Of a DNA stretch of 32,398 bases, positions 15,261 through 24,315 are shown piece by piece. Both the position numbers and the translations under genes were made by a program. Where the stretch lies: NCBI GenBank assembly GCA_017628775.1, contig JAGBYN010000064.1:1-32398 (forward strand), in the 5' to 3' direction. How positions within the stretch are numbered: position 1 is the first letter of the stretch; each line of letters opens with the position of its first letter. Source of the stretch: Bacteroidaceae bacterium. GTDB taxonomy: Bacteria > Bacteroidota > Bacteroidia > Bacteroidales > Bacteroidaceae. The notes beneath the pieces are model-generated. The model saw nothing but the letters and a program-made list of their open reading frames with translations, ran no database searches and was not told where the DNA came from.

Positions 15261-16421
15261 ATGAAAAGTAGAATTACTCTTTTCGCCCTTGCACTCATGA
15301 TTTTAGTGAGTTGTGGCAAGAAGCAAGGAATGCCAGCTGCAGACAACAAATTTGTGGTTGAAATCGTAAAAGCACAAGAAGCAGAATTGACTACTTCTTA
15401 CCCTGCAAGTATTAAATCACAACAAGACATTGCTATCAATGCAAAGGTTAGTGGACACATTCAAGAAGTCTATGTAAACGAAGGTGATGAAGTACGCAAA
15501 GGTCAACCTCTTTTTCTCATTGACCCCGTACAATACCAAGCCTCTGTAAATGCCGCAGAAGCGCAGATTAAGGTAATCAAATCAAACATCGCCACACAAT
15601 ATTTGAACGTTGAGAACAAAAAGGTTCTACACGCCAAAGGAATCATTTCCGACTTTGATTTACAAAGTGCAAAAAACCAATTGGAAAGTTTAACCGCTCA
15701 AATGGCATCGGCTAAAGCACAATTGACCAATGCAAAAGATTTACTTTCGTTCTGTACCGTAACAAGTCCCACGAATGGTGTGGTTGGTGAGATCAACTTC
15801 CGTCAGGGAACACTCGCATCACCTGGCATGAGCAAGCCTTTAACGAACGTGTCTAATTTGGAAAAAATGTATGTTTATTTCTCAATGAGCGAAAAACATG
15901 TATTGAATTTAGGCGGTCAAAAAGCTGCTTTGGAATCATTCCCCACTGTGAACCTCAGACTTTCAAATGGCAAGCTCTACAACCAAAATGGTAAGGTGGC
16001 TGCAATAAGCGGTATTATTGATTCTAATACTGGTTCAGTACAAATCCGCGCTGACTTCCCCAATCCTGAACGTATGTTGCGCAGTGGTGGTACAGGTTCT
16101 ATTGAAGTAACCACACATGACTCTGCAGCAGTCATGGTTCCACAAAATGCTGTCATTGAAGTTCAGGAAAAGAAATTTATTTACACACTTGGCGCAGACA
16201 ATAAGGTAAAATATACAGAAATCACAGTTCTTTCTCAAAACGACGGTCAAAATTTCATCGTTACAAGCGGTGTGAATGCTGGCGACAAAATTGTTGTTGA
16301 AGGTGTAACACGTTTGAAAGACGGAATGGAAATCACACCTATCACTGCTGAAGAGCGTGCTGCTATCGAACAAAAGTCTCAGCAACACATGGCAGATAAA
16401 AAACTTCCTAACCAAGAATAA
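15261..16421 (+). CDS. RND efflux membrane fusion lipoprotein (AcrA/MexA-type)
   Basis: The 386-residue periplasmic adaptor links an inner-membrane RND pump to an outer-membrane channel. A lipoprotein signal (ITLFALALMILVSC) puts the lipidated Cys near residue 19. The biotinyl-lipoyl-like half-motifs SGHIQEVYVNEGDEVRKGQP and SPTNGVVGEINFRQG flank a helical hairpin (about residues 95-155), followed by beta-barrel and membrane-proximal domains. Length and order match AcrA (about 397). It is the first gene of an operon; a stem (AAGGTTAT 16436-16443 / ATAACCTT 16487-16494) lies in the 100-base gap before the pump gene. The substrate range is unknown. Confidence 0.95.
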   Translation: MKSRITLFALALMILVSCGKKQGMPAADNKFVVEIVKAQEAELTTSYPASIKSQQDIAINAKVSGHIQEVYVNEGDEVRKGQPLFLIDPVQYQASVNAAEAQIKVIKSNIATQYLNVENKKVLHAKGIISDFDLQSAKNQLESLTAQMASAKAQLTNAKDLLSFCTVTSPTNGVVGEINFRQGTLASPGMSKPLTNVSNLEKMYVYFSMSEKHVLNLGGQKAALESFPTVNLRLSNGKLYNQNGKVAAISGIIDSNTGSVQIRADFPNPERMLRSGGTGSIEVTTHDSAAVMVPQNAVIEVQEKKFIYTLGADNKVKYTEITVLSQNDGQNFIVTSGVNAGDKIVVEGVTRLKDGMEITPITAEERAAIEQKSQQHMADKKLPNQE

Positions 16422-16521
16422 TCAATTGACGCTCTAAGGTTATAAGTGTAGATCGTTATTGCAAGTGCTTTTAACAATTTTCCTTGATAACCTTTAAACC
16501 TCAAAATCTTTTTTTAGAATA

Positions 16522-19500
16522 ATGAGACTTGACACATTTATAAACCGTCCGGTGCTATCAACGGTAATTTCTATCGTAATCGTTATTCTCGGGGTCTTAG
16601 GTCTGATTTCATTACCTATCACACAATATCCCGATATTGCACCGCCAACCATTAGTGTGCGTACTACTTACCAAGGCGCAAATGCTCAAACAGTACTTAA
16701 CTCTGTTATTATTCCGCTTGAAGAACAAATCAATGGTGTTGAAAACATGGATTACATGTCATCAAGTGCAACAAATACAGGTTCTGCAACGATCACCGTC
16801 ACGTTCAAGCAAGGTACAAACCCAGACATGGCGGCTGTCAATGTACAAAACCGCGTATCTAAAGCACAAGGTTTTCTTCCTGCCGAAGTAACAAGAGTCG
16901 GTATCACAACGCAGAAGCAACAAAGCTCTATGCTTCTTGTTTTCTCGTTGGTTGACGTAGAAGACCGCTACGACTTTGCTTTCCTCGAAAACTACGCAAA
17001 AATCAATGTGCTTCCACAAATCCAGCGTGTGCAGGGTGTGGGCGATGCCATGGTGATGGGCGCTGACTATTCAATGCGTATTTGGTTAGATCCTGAAAAA
17101 ATGGCTGAATACGGTTTCGTACCTACTGACATTTCTGGTGTCTTGGGCGAACAAAACATTGAAGCCGCTCCAGGTACTATTGGAGAGCGCGACAACAATA
17201 CATACCAATATACACTTCGCTATCGTGGACGTCTCACCGAAGCTGAACAGTTCGAAAACATCGTGCTTCGTTCAACAGAAGATGGCGGTGTAATTCGCTT
17301 AGGCGATGTTGCGCGCATTGAACTCGGTCGTATGACCTATGGCTTTATGGGTAAGGTAAATGGCCACAATGCTGTGACCTCGATCATCTTCCAAACAGCA
17401 GGTTCAAATGCAACTCAAATTATTCAGGACATTGAAAAATTGCTTGAAGAAACAGGCAACTCTCTGCCTCCTGGACTTGAATTTGTGATTTCGCAAAATG
17501 CGAATGACTTCCTCTTTGCTTCGATCCACGAAGTGGTGAAGACGCTTATTGAAGCATTCGTGCTCGTGTTCTTAGTCGTATATATCTTCCTCCAAGATTT
17601 ACGTTCTACGATTATCCCTGCGATTGCAATTCCCGTAGCCTTGATTGGTACATTCTTTGCCATCAACATGATTGGCTTCTCTATCAACTTGCTTACATTG
17701 TCCGCTTTAGTGCTGGCGATTGCCATCGTAGTCGATGACGCGATTGTAGTTGTCGAAGGTGTACACGCCAAGCTCGACATGGGTTACAGCTCTGCCCGCA
17801 AGGCTTCAATCGATGCGATGAGTGAACTCGGTGGTGCTATCGTTTCAATTACACTTGTCATGATGGCTGTGTTTATCCCCGTGAGCTTCATGGGCGGTAC
17901 TTCAGGTATCTTCTACCGTCAGTTTGGTATTACCATGGCACTTGCTATCGGTTTCTCTGCGCTCAACGCTTTGACCCTCTCGCCAGCCCTCTGTGCCATC
18001 ATGCTCAAGGGACATGACGAACAAGGCAACGAATTGTCAACAAAAGAAAAGTTGAACATCGCAATGGACGTTGCCAAGACTGAGATGAAAGGCAAGTTCA
18101 CAGGCATCGAACGTATTCTTACCCCTAAGTTGACTTATCTGCTTGTCATCATTGCCGTATTAGGTATGATTTTCGGTGGTTTCACCTCAGGTTGGGCAAT
18201 CGCTCTTATCTTCACGATCATCGCAATCCTTGGTTTTAAGGGCTTAACAACCAATCGTTTCCATAAAAACTTCAACGAAAGTTTTGAAAATCTGATCAAG
18301 AAGTATCGCAACGTTGTGATTCTCTTCATCAAGAAGCCTATACTGACGATTATCTTTGTGGTCCTCAGCTTTGTGGGCTTGATTGCAGCCATGAACCTCA
18401 CACCTACGGGTATGGTGCCCACAGAAGACACCGGTTCAATCATGGGTGCTGTAACAATGCCTCCAGGTACTTCACAGGACAAGACAGAAGAAACCCTTCA
18501 GCGCGTAAACGATTTGATTCAGAGCTCACCTCTCGTACATAGCTCAACGATGATTTCTGGTTACTCATTCGTTGGTGGTCAAGGTGCATCATATGGTTCG
18601 TTCATCGTAAAGCTCAAGCCTTGGGAAGAGCGTAATTCGCTCACTGAGAGTGCAACTGTTGTATTTGCCAACCTTTATCTTGAAAGCCAAAAGGTATTTA
18701 AGAATGCACAGGTATTGTTCTTCCAGCCTCCTATGGTTCCAGGGTATGGTGCAACAAACGGTTTCGTTATCAACTTGCAGGACCGTACTGGTGGTGACTT
18801 ACTCCGTTTCCAGGAAGTTGCAGAAAACTATATCGCAGAGTTGAACAAGCGTCCCGAAATTGGTTCGGCTCAAACTTCGTTCAACACTAAGTTCCCTGAA
18901 TACATCATTGACATTGATGCCGCAATGTGTAAGCGTGCCGGACTTTCACAAACCGACATTCTCTACACGCTCCAAGGTTACTATGGCGGTCTTTACTCAA
19001 GTAACTTCAATCGCTTTGGTAAGCTCTACCGCGTTATGGTACAAGGAGAACAATCCGACCGCACAAATCTTGAATCGCTCAACAAGATCAAGGTACGTAA
19101 CTCAAAGGGCGAAATGGCTTCAATCTCTGAATTTGTTAAGCTCACGCCAAGCTTGGGTCCCGACGTTGTTAACCGTTTCAATATGTACACCTCTATTACA
19201 GTAAACGGTTCGCCAGCTGAAGGCTACACCTCAGGTCAAGCCATCCAAGCCATTCGTGAAGTTGCCGACGAGTACTTGCCAGAAGGTTATTCTTTTGAAT
19301 TCTCTGGTCAAACCCGCGAAGAAGCGACATCAAGTGGTAGCACCACTGCCGTGGTATTTATCCTCTGTTTCGTGTTTATCTATCTTCTTCTTGCTGCTCA
19401 GTACGAAAGTTATATGCTTCCATTTGCCGTATTACTCTCAGTACCATTTGGTTTGATGGGATGTTTCGTTTTCCTTCATTTAATGGGACTCATTCCTATT

Positions 19501-19926
19501 TTCTCTGCTGCAGAAAACAACATCTACGTACAAATTGCAATGATTATGCTTATTGGTTTGTTGGCCAAGAATGCAATTTTGATTGTTGAGTTTGCTCTTG
19601 ACCGCCGCAAGATGGGTATGAGCATCACATACGCTTCTGTATTAGGAGCCGCAGCCCGTCTTCGTCCTATTTTGATGACATCAATTGCCATGATTGTAGG
19701 TTTGCTCCCGCTTATGTTTGCCTTTGGCGTAGGTGCAAATGGTAACCGCGCTCTTGGTACATCAGCTATCGGTGGTATGCTCATTGGTATGATTTTCCAG
19801 ATCTTCATCGTACCAGCTCTGTTCGTTATTTTCCAAGCGCTTCAAGAACGCATCAAGCCTATGGTTTGGGAAGATATTGAAAATACAGATGCTCAGGCCG
19901 ACCTTGAACAATATTCTATAGAGTAA
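16522..19926 (+). CDS. RND efflux pump, HAE1 (AcrB) family, enlarged
   Basis: The 1134-residue inner-membrane proton antiporter would expel hydrophobic compounds. It opens with the family start RLDTFINRPVLSTVISIVI, and QYPDIAPPTISVRT and the proton-relay Asp pair in IAIVVDDAIVVVEGV (Asp405, Asp406) are present. PSLGPDVVNRFNMYTSITVNG and GQTREEATS in the second porter half, and GLLAKNAILIVEFA late in the protein, also fit. It is about 85 residues longer than E. coli AcrB (1049). Most of the excess is an 86-residue stretch at about 498-583, between the ALCAIML helix and the amphipathic FNESFENLIKKY helix. That stretch holds two extra hydrophobic segments (about 537-575). Codon use is even along the gene. 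The drug profile cannot be inferred. Confidence 0.96.
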   Translation: MRLDTFINRPVLSTVISIVIVILGVLGLISLPITQYPDIAPPTISVRTTYQGANAQTVLNSVIIPLEEQINGVENMDYMSSSATNTGSATITVTFKQGTNPDMAAVNVQNRVSKAQGFLPAEVTRVGITTQKQQSSMLLVFSLVDVEDRYDFAFLENYAKINVLPQIQRVQGVGDAMVMGADYSMRIWLDPEKMAEYGFVPTDISGVLGEQNIEAAPGTIGERDNNTYQYTLRYRGRLTEAEQFENIVLRSTEDGGVIRLGDVARIELGRMTYGFMGKVNGHNAVTSIIFQTAGSNATQIIQDIEKLLEETGNSLPPGLEFVISQNANDFLFASIHEVVKTLIEAFVLVFLVVYIFLQDLRSTIIPAIAIPVALIGTFFAINMIGFSINLLTLSALVLAIAIVVDDAIVVVEGVHAKLDMGYSSARKASIDAMSELGGAIVSITLVMMAVFIPVSFMGGTSGIFYRQFGITMALAIGFSALNALTLSPALCAIMLKGHDEQGNELSTKEKLNIAMDVAKTEMKGKFTGIERILTPKLTYLLVIIAVLGMIFGGFTSGWAIALIFTIIAILGFKGLTTNRFHKNFNESFENLIKKYRNVVILFIKKPILTIIFVVLSFVGLIAAMNLTPTGMVPTEDTGSIMGAVTMPPGTSQDKTEETLQRVNDLIQSSPLVHSSTMISGYSFVGGQGASYGSFIVKLKPWEERNSLTESATVVFANLYLESQKVFKNAQVLFFQPPMVPGYGATNGFVINLQDRTGGDLLRFQEVAENYIAELNKRPEIGSAQTSFNTKFPEYIIDIDAAMCKRAGLSQTDILYTLQGYYGGLYSSNFNRFGKLYRVMVQGEQSDRTNLESLNKIKVRNSKGEMASISEFVKLTPSLGPDVVNRFNMYTSITVNGSPAEGYTSGQAIQAIREVADEYLPEGYSFEFSGQTREEATSSGSTTAVVFILCFVFIYLLLAAQYESYMLPFAVLLSVPFGLMGCFVFLHLMGLIPIFSAAENNIYVQIAMIMLIGLLAKNAILIVEFALDRRKMGMSITYASVLGAAARLRPILMTSIAMIVGLLPLMFAFGVGANGNRALGTSAIGGMLIGMIFQIFIVPALFVIFQALQERIKPMVWEDIENTDAQADLEQYSIE

Positions 19927-19942
19927 AACCTTGAGAACTATT

Positions 19943-19990
19943 AGTTGTTAGTAGGATGTGCAGAAAGGAGTAAGCCATCCACTAACAACT
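19943..19990 (+). promoter_or_regulatory. Long intra-operon hairpin between pump and channel genes
   Basis: AGTTGTTAGT plus GGATG (19943-19958, one bulged A) pairs with CATCC plus ACTAACAACT (19976-19990), a 15-bp stem with a 17-base loop. No T run follows, so it is more likely an mRNA-stability or partial-attenuation element than a terminator. Confidence 0.5.
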
Positions 19991-20009
19991 CAACAACAAA
20001 ATATATTAC

Positions 20010-21395
20010 ATGAAAAGAATTATTTTATCATTCATAGGCATAACGTTACTTGCGAGTTGTAATCTCTATAAGAATTATCAGCGTCCAGAGGTTATTGACA
20101 GCACAGTAAAAGGCCTCTACCGAGACACAGCTAGCGCTAATGGCATCCTTGCAGAGGCTGATACTGTGAATTTTGGTAACACGCCATGGAAGGAAGTCTT
20201 TACCGACACCAAATTGCAGGCGTTGATTGAGAAATCACTCCTCAACTTTGACATGCAAAAAGCCGACATGAACATAGAAAAAGCAAAAGCAGCCCTCAAT
20301 GTTTCTAAGTTGGCATACATCCCATCTTTTGTTTTTGCACCTTCTGGCGAACTTACCTCGTTTGACCACAGCAAAGCGCTGCAAACCTATACATTGCCCA
20401 TCTCTGCATCATGGGAAATAGGTTCATGGGGAAAGCTCCATAACACCCACAAATGGGCCAAGCAATCATTGCTTTTAACGAATGCTGCCAAACAAGCAAC
20501 ACGTACAGCTACAATAGCTGCTGTCGCACAAATGTATTTTACGTTACAAATGCTCGACGAGCAATTGCTCACAACAACAGAAACTCTCAAATTGTGGCAA
20601 AAGAACGTTGAAACCATGGAAGCGATGCAAGTAGCAGGCTACACCACAAACGCAGCTGTAGCACAGGCAAAAGCCAACTATGAAAGTTTGCTAGCAAGCG
20701 TCCCCGCTTTACACAATAGCATTCGTAAAACAGAAAATTCACTCTGCTTGCTTCTTAACGAAGCCCCCCACGCTATTGATCGCAGCCGATTTAGCGACAC
20801 CACTTTCCCCCAGGAAATGTCAGCAGGCATTCCTCTTCAACTTTTGTCTAACCGCCCTGACGTAAAAATCGCTGAGCTCAATTTAGCTATGGCGTTTTAT
20901 GAAGTAAACGAAGCTCGTTCTGAGTTTTATCCCAACATCAAGATATCAGGTGTAGCCGGATGGACAAATAGTTATGGTGCCGTGGTTAACCCCGGAAAGC
21001 TTCTTCTTAATGCAGCAGCAAGTCTTGCCCAACCTATCTTTATGAATGGTCGTTTAAAGGCAAACCTAAAAGTTAAGAAATTGGACTACGAAGCGGCTTC
21101 ATTAGATTTCCAAAAAGCAGTTCTTAATGCTGGTCAAGAAGTGAGCAACGCACTTTCAACCTATCAAACATCAGCAGCACAGGCTCAACACCGTGCTGAG
21201 CAAGTAACCCTCATGAAAACTGCTTATGAGGACACAAACATACTCTTTAAGCACGGCGGCGGTGTTAGCTACCTTGAAACGCTCACCGCACAACAAGGGT
21301 TGCTCTCTGCCCAGATGAATCTTATCACCGATAAGTACAATCAACTTGTGGCTGGCGTAGAACTTTATAAAGCCTTAGGTGGCGGACGTGAGTAA
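20010..21395 (+). CDS. Outer-membrane efflux lipoprotein (TolC/OprM, NodT family)
   Basis: The 461-residue protein would be the outer-membrane channel of the tripartite pump. A lipoprotein signal with the box LLASC places the lipidated Cys at about residue 17, followed by NLYKNYQRPE, usual for NodT-type lipoproteins. Two repeated alpha-helical halves are visible. ISASWEIGSWGKL and LSNRPDVKIAELNLAMAFYE are typical, as are EFYPNIKISGVAGW, AQPIFMNGRLKANLKV and the GGVSYLETLTAQQGL near the end. The length is normal (OprM is about 485). It follows the pump gene after 83 bases holding a large hairpin. Confidence 0.95.
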   Translation: MKRIILSFIGITLLASCNLYKNYQRPEVIDSTVKGLYRDTASANGILAEADTVNFGNTPWKEVFTDTKLQALIEKSLLNFDMQKADMNIEKAKAALNVSKLAYIPSFVFAPSGELTSFDHSKALQTYTLPISASWEIGSWGKLHNTHKWAKQSLLLTNAAKQATRTATIAAVAQMYFTLQMLDEQLLTTTETLKLWQKNVETMEAMQVAGYTTNAAVAQAKANYESLLASVPALHNSIRKTENSLCLLLNEAPHAIDRSRFSDTTFPQEMSAGIPLQLLSNRPDVKIAELNLAMAFYEVNEARSEFYPNIKISGVAGWTNSYGAVVNPGKLLLNAAASLAQPIFMNGRLKANLKVKKLDYEAASLDFQKAVLNAGQEVSNALSTYQTSAAQAQHRAEQVTLMKTAYEDTNILFKHGGGVSYLETLTAQQGLLSAQMNLITDKYNQLVAGVELYKALGGGRE

Positions 21396-21545
21396 GTTTG
21401 GTTTTGAATATGTGGATTGGGAAAGCGACCTACGTGCTATTTGATACAAAACAATTAATCAAACAAAAGTTCTTTTCAAATCATCATATTCCTATAGCTA
21501 CTCCACACAATCATCATTACTAATTACTAAAACAACTAATTTCTC

Positions 21546-22334
21546 ATGATTAGTCCTTTAGCATATGTTGACCCTTCTGCCAAGTTGGGCAACAACGTTG
21601 AAGTAAAGCCATTCGCCTATATTGAAGCAGGCGTTGTTATTGGTGACAATTGCGTAATTATGCCCCATGCCTCAATCCTTGAAGGCACAACAATGGGAAG
21701 CAACAACATTATATTTCAAAACGCTGTGATCGGTGCAACACCGCAAGATTTCCATTACAAAGAAGGACATCCCCACAGAGTCATCATCGGCAACGATAAC
21801 CGCATACGCGAAAACGTAGTCATTGCCGGATCTTCATACGATGATGGTGCAACGCGCATTGGCAACGGAAACTTCTTAATGGATAAGGTACACATCTGCC
21901 ACGACGTAGTCATTCACAATAAGTGCGTGCTCGGTATTGGTGTAAACGTTGCGGGCGAATGCGAAATTGACGACTACTCTATTCAAAGCTCATACGTACA
22001 GCTCCAACAACACGTTCATGTTGGCAGATATTCACTCATCCAAAACGGATGCCGCATCCAAAAGGACGTGCCTCCATACGTTATTATGGGTGGTAACCCT
22101 GCGGCATACCATGGTATTAACGCATTTGTGCTCAAGCACGAAAACGTTGATGAACGCACTTTGCGCCACATCGCGAATGCATATCGATTGATTTACACAG
22201 GTAATTTCAGTCTTGAAGATGCGGTAATCAAAGTCAACGAGCAAATTCCGATGAGCGAAGAAATAGAACACATCATGTCTTTCATTAAAAATTCCAAATT
22301 TGGAATCGTAAGAAATATAAAGACAGAAGATTAA
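21546..22334 (+). CDS. lpxA: LpxA-like UDP-GlcNAc acyltransferase, divergent
   Basis: The 262-residue cytoplasmic left-handed beta-helix protein would transfer an acyl chain from acyl-ACP to UDP-GlcNAc, the first step of lipid A synthesis. Hexapeptide repeats fill residues 1-190, with the C-terminal helical part after that. The catalytic His of LpxA is matched by His119 in KVHICHDVV (E. coli His125), His116 matches His122, and TPQDFHY matches the QDLKY block. DVPPYVIMGGNPA is the usual end of the helix. Several usual LpxA residues differ: IHRGT is replaced by VVIAGSS, NNATLAGH by IGVNVAGE, and AVHQF by QLQQHV. It therefore looks like a paralogue with altered substrate use rather than the housekeeping enzyme; in Bacteroidetes that one is usually in an lpxD-lpxC/fabZ-lpxA cluster. 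Its position after an efflux operon fits this. The symbol is family-level only. Confidence 0.78.
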   Translation: MISPLAYVDPSAKLGNNVEVKPFAYIEAGVVIGDNCVIMPHASILEGTTMGSNNIIFQNAVIGATPQDFHYKEGHPHRVIIGNDNRIRENVVIAGSSYDDGATRIGNGNFLMDKVHICHDVVIHNKCVLGIGVNVAGECEIDDYSIQSSYVQLQQHVHVGRYSLIQNGCRIQKDVPPYVIMGGNPAAYHGINAFVLKHENVDERTLRHIANAYRLIYTGNFSLEDAVIKVNEQIPMSEEIEHIMSFIKNSKFGIVRNIKTED

Positions 22335-22343
22335 AATCATATT

Positions 22344-22402
22344 AAGCAGAAATGAGTTAAATCAGGTTTATTTTCACCCGTTTTTCTCATTTCTGCTTTT
22401 TA
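22344..22402 (+). terminator. Terminator after the lpxA-like gene
   Basis: AAGCAGAAATGAG (22344-22356) pairs perfectly with CTCATTTCTGCTT (22386-22398) around a 29-base loop, followed by a T run. It ends the efflux-lpxA unit. Confidence 0.8.
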
Positions 22403-22474
22403 TATGTACCTTATTAACATGAGTTTCTTTGTATGACAACATGCTAAGATTTAGGAAATTATTTAAAAATATTT

Positions 22475-22502
22475 CTCAACTTTATATTTTTAGTTATTTT
22501 TG
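22475..22502 (+). promoter_or_regulatory. Promoter of the secreted Ig-like/Omp28 gene pair
   Basis: TATTTTTG followed by C (22495-22502) matches the -7 consensus; TTTC at 22472-22475 is a near -33 match with a 19-base spacer. The ATG at 22571 follows after a leader of about 60 bases. Confidence 0.55.
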
Positions 22503-22570
22503 CATAAATTATACAACCCGCATTTTTTTTGACATTACATCAAACACGAATATCATTAAAAACATTTACT

Positions 22571-24241
22571 ATGACAAAACTTTACACATTCTCCCATTTA
22601 AAAACAACGTTCCATTCATTAAAAGGCGCAATCATTGCGTTTATGGCTATGTTTTTATGCGCCAACTCATTGGTAGCACAAGGTTCAGGAACCAAGGATG
22701 ATCCTTACATTCTTGAAGATGGCAAAACATACACCATCAAGCCCTATAAGGATTTTTATGCGCAATTTATTGTGCCTGAAGATGTAACCAGCGATGGTGT
22801 CTTTCTTGAACTTGTTGCCAATGATATTATTGACGTTTATACTGAAGCCGAACATCTGAATCGCGTTTCAGAAACTACAGGTAATTTCTCACCTTACACT
22901 TCTTCTGTTAAAATCAAGAACGGCACCAAGAAAGGTAGCATTTATTACGTTTATTGTGATTTCCCCATGAATGGAGGCGACTTAAAAGTTTCGTACGGCG
23001 GAGGCACTCCCACAGAGCTTGCCAAAGTGTCGCCTGATGAAGGTACGGAACTTCATGCATCATATGGACTTGTGACATTTGAATTTACCAAAAACATCAA
23101 GTTCCAACAATGCGTACTCATCATGGGAGGTGCAGAAAAGGAAATTGTAGCCTATCCTAATGGCAAGTTTGTGACTGTTGATATCAAAGAGGAATTAATC
23201 GCTGGTTATAAAAATAACACACTTAAAGTTGGCGATGACATTCTTGTTCAACTCCGTGGGGTTACATCTGAAGATGGAAAAACGCAGTTAAACGATATTA
23301 TCGTTAAATACAAAGCTGGACCAGAACCCCTAATGCTTGAAACAGCTGCTCAAACACCTGGCAATGGTCTTGATGCCATTGCATCATGGATGTCAACCCA
23401 AAGCCCCGAAGGTTTGGTTGTTTTAACATTCAACAACAAAGTAAGCAGCACCGCAAATATCACAGCAGAGCTTTCATATGGCAACATGGAAGCAGAGGAT
23501 CCCAACGAATATTACGTTGAAACAGTTCCTGTTACACGCGCATCCGACAATACATTACATATCGATCTACGTGGTAAAGTGCGCACGCCCCAATCCATGG
23601 TTGCATCTGGTCAAAACTATGGTTCCATGTTGCTTACAGTAAAGGGTATTGAAGATGAATTTGGCTACAAAACCTACTCTGAAGGCAGCGGAGCTGCAGG
23701 TGCCTATTTCTTCAATTATAACTTCGTCGTTGTTGATTACAGTTTGCTTGTTGAATTTACCCCTGCCAAGGGCTCATGCATTGATAACGTTGAAAACCTT
23801 GAAGTTTGGATGCTTGAAACAGGTAGCAAAATGGAATACAGCGGCGTGACATTTACTTACACGCATCAAGGTCAAGAAAAAACTATCAACGTAGATGCTT
23901 CAAATCTTGCAGTAGAAGCAGACCCTGAAGATGAAAATGCTGTTTACGTGCGCATCCCCGTTCCTTCATTTTCTCGCGATGCCGACACTGAGGTCAAAGT
24001 AAAATTCAACAATGTTGTAGCGCCCAATGGCATGGACTATACCGCCGACTTAACAGCCACCTACACCACGAAGGGATATACCCAAACGGCTATCCACGCA
24101 ACTCCGTCGGCCTCCAACCGTGTCACTGTATTCACATTATGCGGTGTAAAGTTTTTGGACAATGCACCTCAAGATGCTCTAAAATCACTTAAGAGCGGCA
24201 TGATTTACATCGTTAACGGCAAGAAATACTATTGCAAGTAA
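22571..24241 (+). CDS. Secreted Ig-like protein with type IX-like C-terminal tail
   Basis: The 556-residue protein uses the ATG at 22571; an upstream TTG at 22529 is unlikely. The signal peptide is long (about residues 1-35, with IIAFMAMFLCANSLVAQ). The mature part begins GSGTKDDPYILEDGKTYTI and holds three Ig-like or fibronectin-like all-beta segments at roughly 153-250, 255-385 and 386-510, two of which contain phrases such as LVTFEFTKNIKF and VVLTFNNKVSS typical of bacterial Ig-like domains of the SbsA type. The last about 40 residues (VTVFTLCGVKFL, then GMIYIVNGKKYYCK) form a tail like those recognised by type IX secretion in this phylum. No enzyme motif is seen; it is probably a surface adhesin or scaffold. 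It is followed by a related gene in the same orientation. Confidence 0.8.
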   Translation: MTKLYTFSHLKTTFHSLKGAIIAFMAMFLCANSLVAQGSGTKDDPYILEDGKTYTIKPYKDFYAQFIVPEDVTSDGVFLELVANDIIDVYTEAEHLNRVSETTGNFSPYTSSVKIKNGTKKGSIYYVYCDFPMNGGDLKVSYGGGTPTELAKVSPDEGTELHASYGLVTFEFTKNIKFQQCVLIMGGAEKEIVAYPNGKFVTVDIKEELIAGYKNNTLKVGDDILVQLRGVTSEDGKTQLNDIIVKYKAGPEPLMLETAAQTPGNGLDAIASWMSTQSPEGLVVLTFNNKVSSTANITAELSYGNMEAEDPNEYYVETVPVTRASDNTLHIDLRGKVRTPQSMVASGQNYGSMLLTVKGIEDEFGYKTYSEGSGAAGAYFFNYNFVVVDYSLLVEFTPAKGSCIDNVENLEVWMLETGSKMEYSGVTFTYTHQGQEKTINVDASNLAVEADPEDENAVYVRIPVPSFSRDADTEVKVKFNNVVAPNGMDYTADLTATYTTKGYTQTAIHATPSASNRVTVFTLCGVKFLDNAPQDALKSLKSGMIYIVNGKKYYCK

Positions 24242-24315
24242 AGGGAATGCTCAGGCATGTATTGATATTCCTGTTTACTTCCAATAGATTTCAACATTCA
24301 ACAAACAATCGATTT

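Noticed and set aside
16637..16891. Frames inside the pump gene in other phases
   Set aside because: They are shadows of a long, well-matched RND pump gene.
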